64,000 bases of DNA from Neisseria bacilliformis (lineage in GTDB: Bacteria; Pseudomonadota; Gammaproteobacteria; Burkholderiales; Neisseriaceae), in contig NZ_CP059571.1 of NCBI RefSeq assembly GCF_014055025.1, positions 2,232,001 through 2,296,000 of the forward strand. Direction: 5' to 3'. Position 1 is the stretch's first letter, and each line of letters starts with the position of its first letter. A program made the translations under genes and the position numbers. The notes under the pieces are model-generated. The model was not told the DNA's origin and made no database searches. It worked only from the letters and a program-made list of their open reading frames with translations. Positions 62,165 to 64,000 of the stretch are shown piece after piece.

Positions 62165-63421
62165 ATGGGACTGAAAGAAAGCTGGCACAACGCCGGCGGC
62201 AAACAGAAACGCAATATGGTTTTGGGCGGCGTGGCGGCAGTCCTGATACTGGCCACCATTGCCGCGATGATTACCGACAGCGTGCGCGGCACGCGCTCCG
62301 GCCGCCGCAAGACCGAAGTGGAGCAGGTGGTAACCCCCAACCAGCGCAATCTGACGCAGGAAGGGCTGGCGGCGGAAATCTATGCGCTGCGCAACCAAAT
62401 TCAGCAGATGCAGCAGCAACAGGCGCAAAAGCAGCCTGAAAACGGCGGTGGTCTGACGGAAGAACAGGTACGGCAGATTGTTGCCGAAAGCCGCAACACC
62501 GGTTTGGAAAACCAAGCCGCTTCCGACATCGGCAACGGCTTTATTCCGCCCGGCACGCTGCCCGACGACAAGGGTGCACCGCTTGCCCCCAGTGCGGATG
62601 GCTCGGCGCAGCCTGCTGCGGCTGCGGAGGAAGAAGACAGCAGCCCCTATCAGAACCATACCAGCAACAGCGGCAAAAGCGGCAGCGGCAAGGATAAAGA
62701 CGGCAGTCCGGCTGTGGGCAAGGAAAGCGGCGCGGCGAATGACACGCGCAGCTATCTGCCCGCCGGTTCGCAGTTGTCGGTTATCGCCGTTTCCGGCATC
62801 AACGCGCCCACCGGCGACGGTAACGGCGAAGCAGGCAGTTCGGGCGAAAACGCCATGCCCATTCTGCTGCGCGTGAAGGGTTTGGGGCGTATGGCCAACG
62901 GTTTCAAAAGCGACTTGTCCGACTGCGTGATTATCGCCAATGCCTACGGTCAATTGGCCGACGAGCGCGCCTATGTGCGCACCAAATCGATTACCTGTAT
63001 CCGTTCCGACGGCAAGGCGGTTGAAGCAACGCTCAAAGGCACGCTGATTGGCGAAGACGGCAAACCCGGCTGGCATGGACGGCTCGTTTCACGCGACGGC
63101 AAAGCCATCGCCCAAATGGTCAAAATCGGCATGATTAACACCGCCGGACAAATCGGCATCGCCGCAGCGGGCAACAGCCGTATCGGCCACCGCGACGGCG
63201 GCGGCAACAGCATCAATATCGGCACCGGTGGCACTCCGTTCGGACAGGCAGCCACTACGGCAGCCGCCAACGGTTTGAACAATATTTTCGATCGGGTGGC
63301 ATCGATTTACGAAAAATACGCGCAGCAGTCTTTTCCGGTTATTGAAATCCAGCCGCTGCGTACCGGCGACATTCTGATCCAGTCCGGTATCTCACTGGAA
63401 TATGCAAAGGAAAAACGATGA
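62165..63421 (+). CDS. traB: Type IV conjugative transfer protein TraB
   Basis: 418 residues, VirB10-like: cytoplasmic start, inner-membrane helix (17-38), coiled coil (LAAEIYALRNQIQQMQQQQAQKQ), Gly/Ser-rich linker, and the TrbI-like C-terminal domain (about 195-418) with LPAGSQLSVIAVSGINAPTG, ILLRVKGLGRMANGFKSDLSDCVIIANAYGQL. Spans the envelope and links TraK and TraV. Overlaps traV by 4 bp. Confidence 0.92.
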   Translation: MGLKESWHNAGGKQKRNMVLGGVAAVLILATIAAMITDSVRGTRSGRRKTEVEQVVTPNQRNLTQEGLAAEIYALRNQIQQMQQQQAQKQPENGGGLTEEQVRQIVAESRNTGLENQAASDIGNGFIPPGTLPDDKGAPLAPSADGSAQPAAAAEEEDSSPYQNHTSNSGKSGSGKDKDGSPAVGKESGAANDTRSYLPAGSQLSVIAVSGINAPTGDGNGEAGSSGENAMPILLRVKGLGRMANGFKSDLSDCVIIANAYGQLADERAYVRTKSITCIRSDGKAVEATLKGTLIGEDGKPGWHGRLVSRDGKAIAQMVKIGMINTAGQIGIAAAGNSRIGHRDGGGNSINIGTGGTPFGQAATTAAANGLNNIFDRVASIYEKYAQQSFPVIEIQPLRTGDILIQSGISLEYAKEKR

Positions 63422-64000
63422 TTAAAGAGACTGTTTCAAGCGCATTGGCCGCCCTGCTGCTGGCCGGCTGTGCCGCTTCGATGAATACCGGCTCGGGCAA
63501 ACTGGGGTGCGGTCGAATCAAACAGGGCGCGTGCATGGATATGGCGCAGGCGTGGGACGCTTCCGACGACTACCGCCCCGGCGAATATCCCGCTTCCAGC
63601 AACGTGGCAGGCAGCAGCAAAATCACGCCATTCCTGCCCGAGCCTGTTCCCAATGCCGCCGCCATATATGAACCCAAACCGGTGCTGATGCCCGCGCAGG
63701 TGCTGCGGGTGTGGGTAAACGCCTATGAAGACAGCAACGGCAGCTTGGTTTATCCGACCCGCGTCTTCTCCGAAGTAACGCCGCGCCGATGGAACGTCGG
63801 TTATTCGGCCGCACAGGCGATTGAATCGTCGCGCACCGTTACCCCACTGGTTGCTCCGACAGTGGACGGGACGACGACACAGCGTGCAGGCGGACAGGGC
63901 GCGGCAGTTTCCGAAGGCAGTGCCGTTCCGGTAACGGAAGAAAGCGATAGTGTGGAAACCGCGCCGCAGACACAGCCCGACAATACGCAAAGACCGTCTG
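63418..64000 (+). CDS. traV: Type IV conjugative transfer lipoprotein TraV (cut by window end)
   Basis: The first 194 codons are visible. Lipobox ALLLAGC with lipid-modified Cys18, then Cys-containing GCGRIKQGACM as in F TraV, a VirB7-like outer-membrane lipoprotein that holds the TraK ring. A low-complexity Thr/Glu-rich part begins at about residue 140 and holds a DUS at the very end of the window. The stop lies outside. Confidence 0.88.
   Translation, partial: MIKETVSSALAALLLAGCAASMNTGSGKLGCGRIKQGACMDMAQAWDASDDYRPGEYPASSNVAGSSKITPFLPEPVPNAAAIYEPKPVLMPAQVLRVWVNAYEDSNGSLVYPTRVFSEVTPRRWNVGYSAAQAIESSRTVTPLVAPTVDGTTTQRAGGQGAAVSEGSAVPVTEESDSVETAPQTQPDNTQRPS

Overview
The window is chromosomal DNA from a naturally transformable, GC-rich member of the genus Neisseria. 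The 12-mer AGGCCGTCTGAA (the AG-DUS dialect of the neisserial DNA uptake sequence) occurs dozens of times, often as inverted pairs behind genes. The rRNA operon has a comE gene beside it, and there is a pilS/pilR pair, a Slam-type transporter and a type II-C CRISPR-Cas9 locus of the N. meningitidis kind. The high GC content, the DUS dialect and a Gonococcal-Genetic-Island-like conjugation cluster would fit a commensal such as N. bacilliformis, but the species is an inference.

Layout. 1-13 kb: end of mlaA, a Slam gene, pilR-pilS, a small forward cluster (hemJ-like, CYTH, hypothetical, thioesterase, TlpA-like thioredoxin), then the system II cytochrome c maturation pair ccsA-resB and a cytochrome c4 gene. 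13-18.5 kb: engB, five tRNA genes behind pgsA, a hpnC-like synthase, a phospholipase-D/cardiolipin-synthase lipoprotein and comE. 18.6-24.1 kb: a complete rRNA operon on the minus strand (16S, tRNA-Ile, tRNA-Ala, 23S, 5S) with a clear promoter. 24.2-28.2 kb: tgpA, DUF58 and moxR genes. 28.8-30.3 kb: an unusual fusion of a membrane PAP2 phosphatase with a squalene/phytoene-synthase-like domain.

30.5-40.3 kb: a decayed IS481-type element that ends inside the terminal CRISPR repeat, a CRISPR array of 62 intact repeats plus one degenerate repeat (62 spacers), then cas2, cas1 and cas9 on the minus strand and the tracrRNA on the plus strand. Every repeat ends in an extended -10 promoter. Three spacer pairs are near-identical; in two of them the differences are wholly or almost wholly synonymous, which points to repeated sampling of diverging versions of the same phage or mobile-element genes. 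40.5-50.4 kb: a LysR regulator divergent from cidA-cidB, a TonB-dependent siderophore receptor with fhuC-fhuD-fhuB, a PEBP-family protein and a rhodanese.

50.8-64 kb: a conjugation / DNA-secretion island. traD and a MobH-type relaxase run left, with two accessory genes. A GspE/PilB-like ATPase, a Dsb-like thioredoxin, an OmpA-like lipoprotein and traL-traE-traK-traB-traV run right and leave the window. The core matches an F-type (MPF-F) type IV secretion system like that of the gonococcal island or SXT, but the pilin-type ATPase and the lack of a recognisable traA before traL are unexpected. This island and the cas genes are rich in a second DUS dialect (AGGCAGCCTGAA), which hints at exchange with other Neisseriaceae.

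The intergenic regions hold several families of short palindromic repeats, listed individually.
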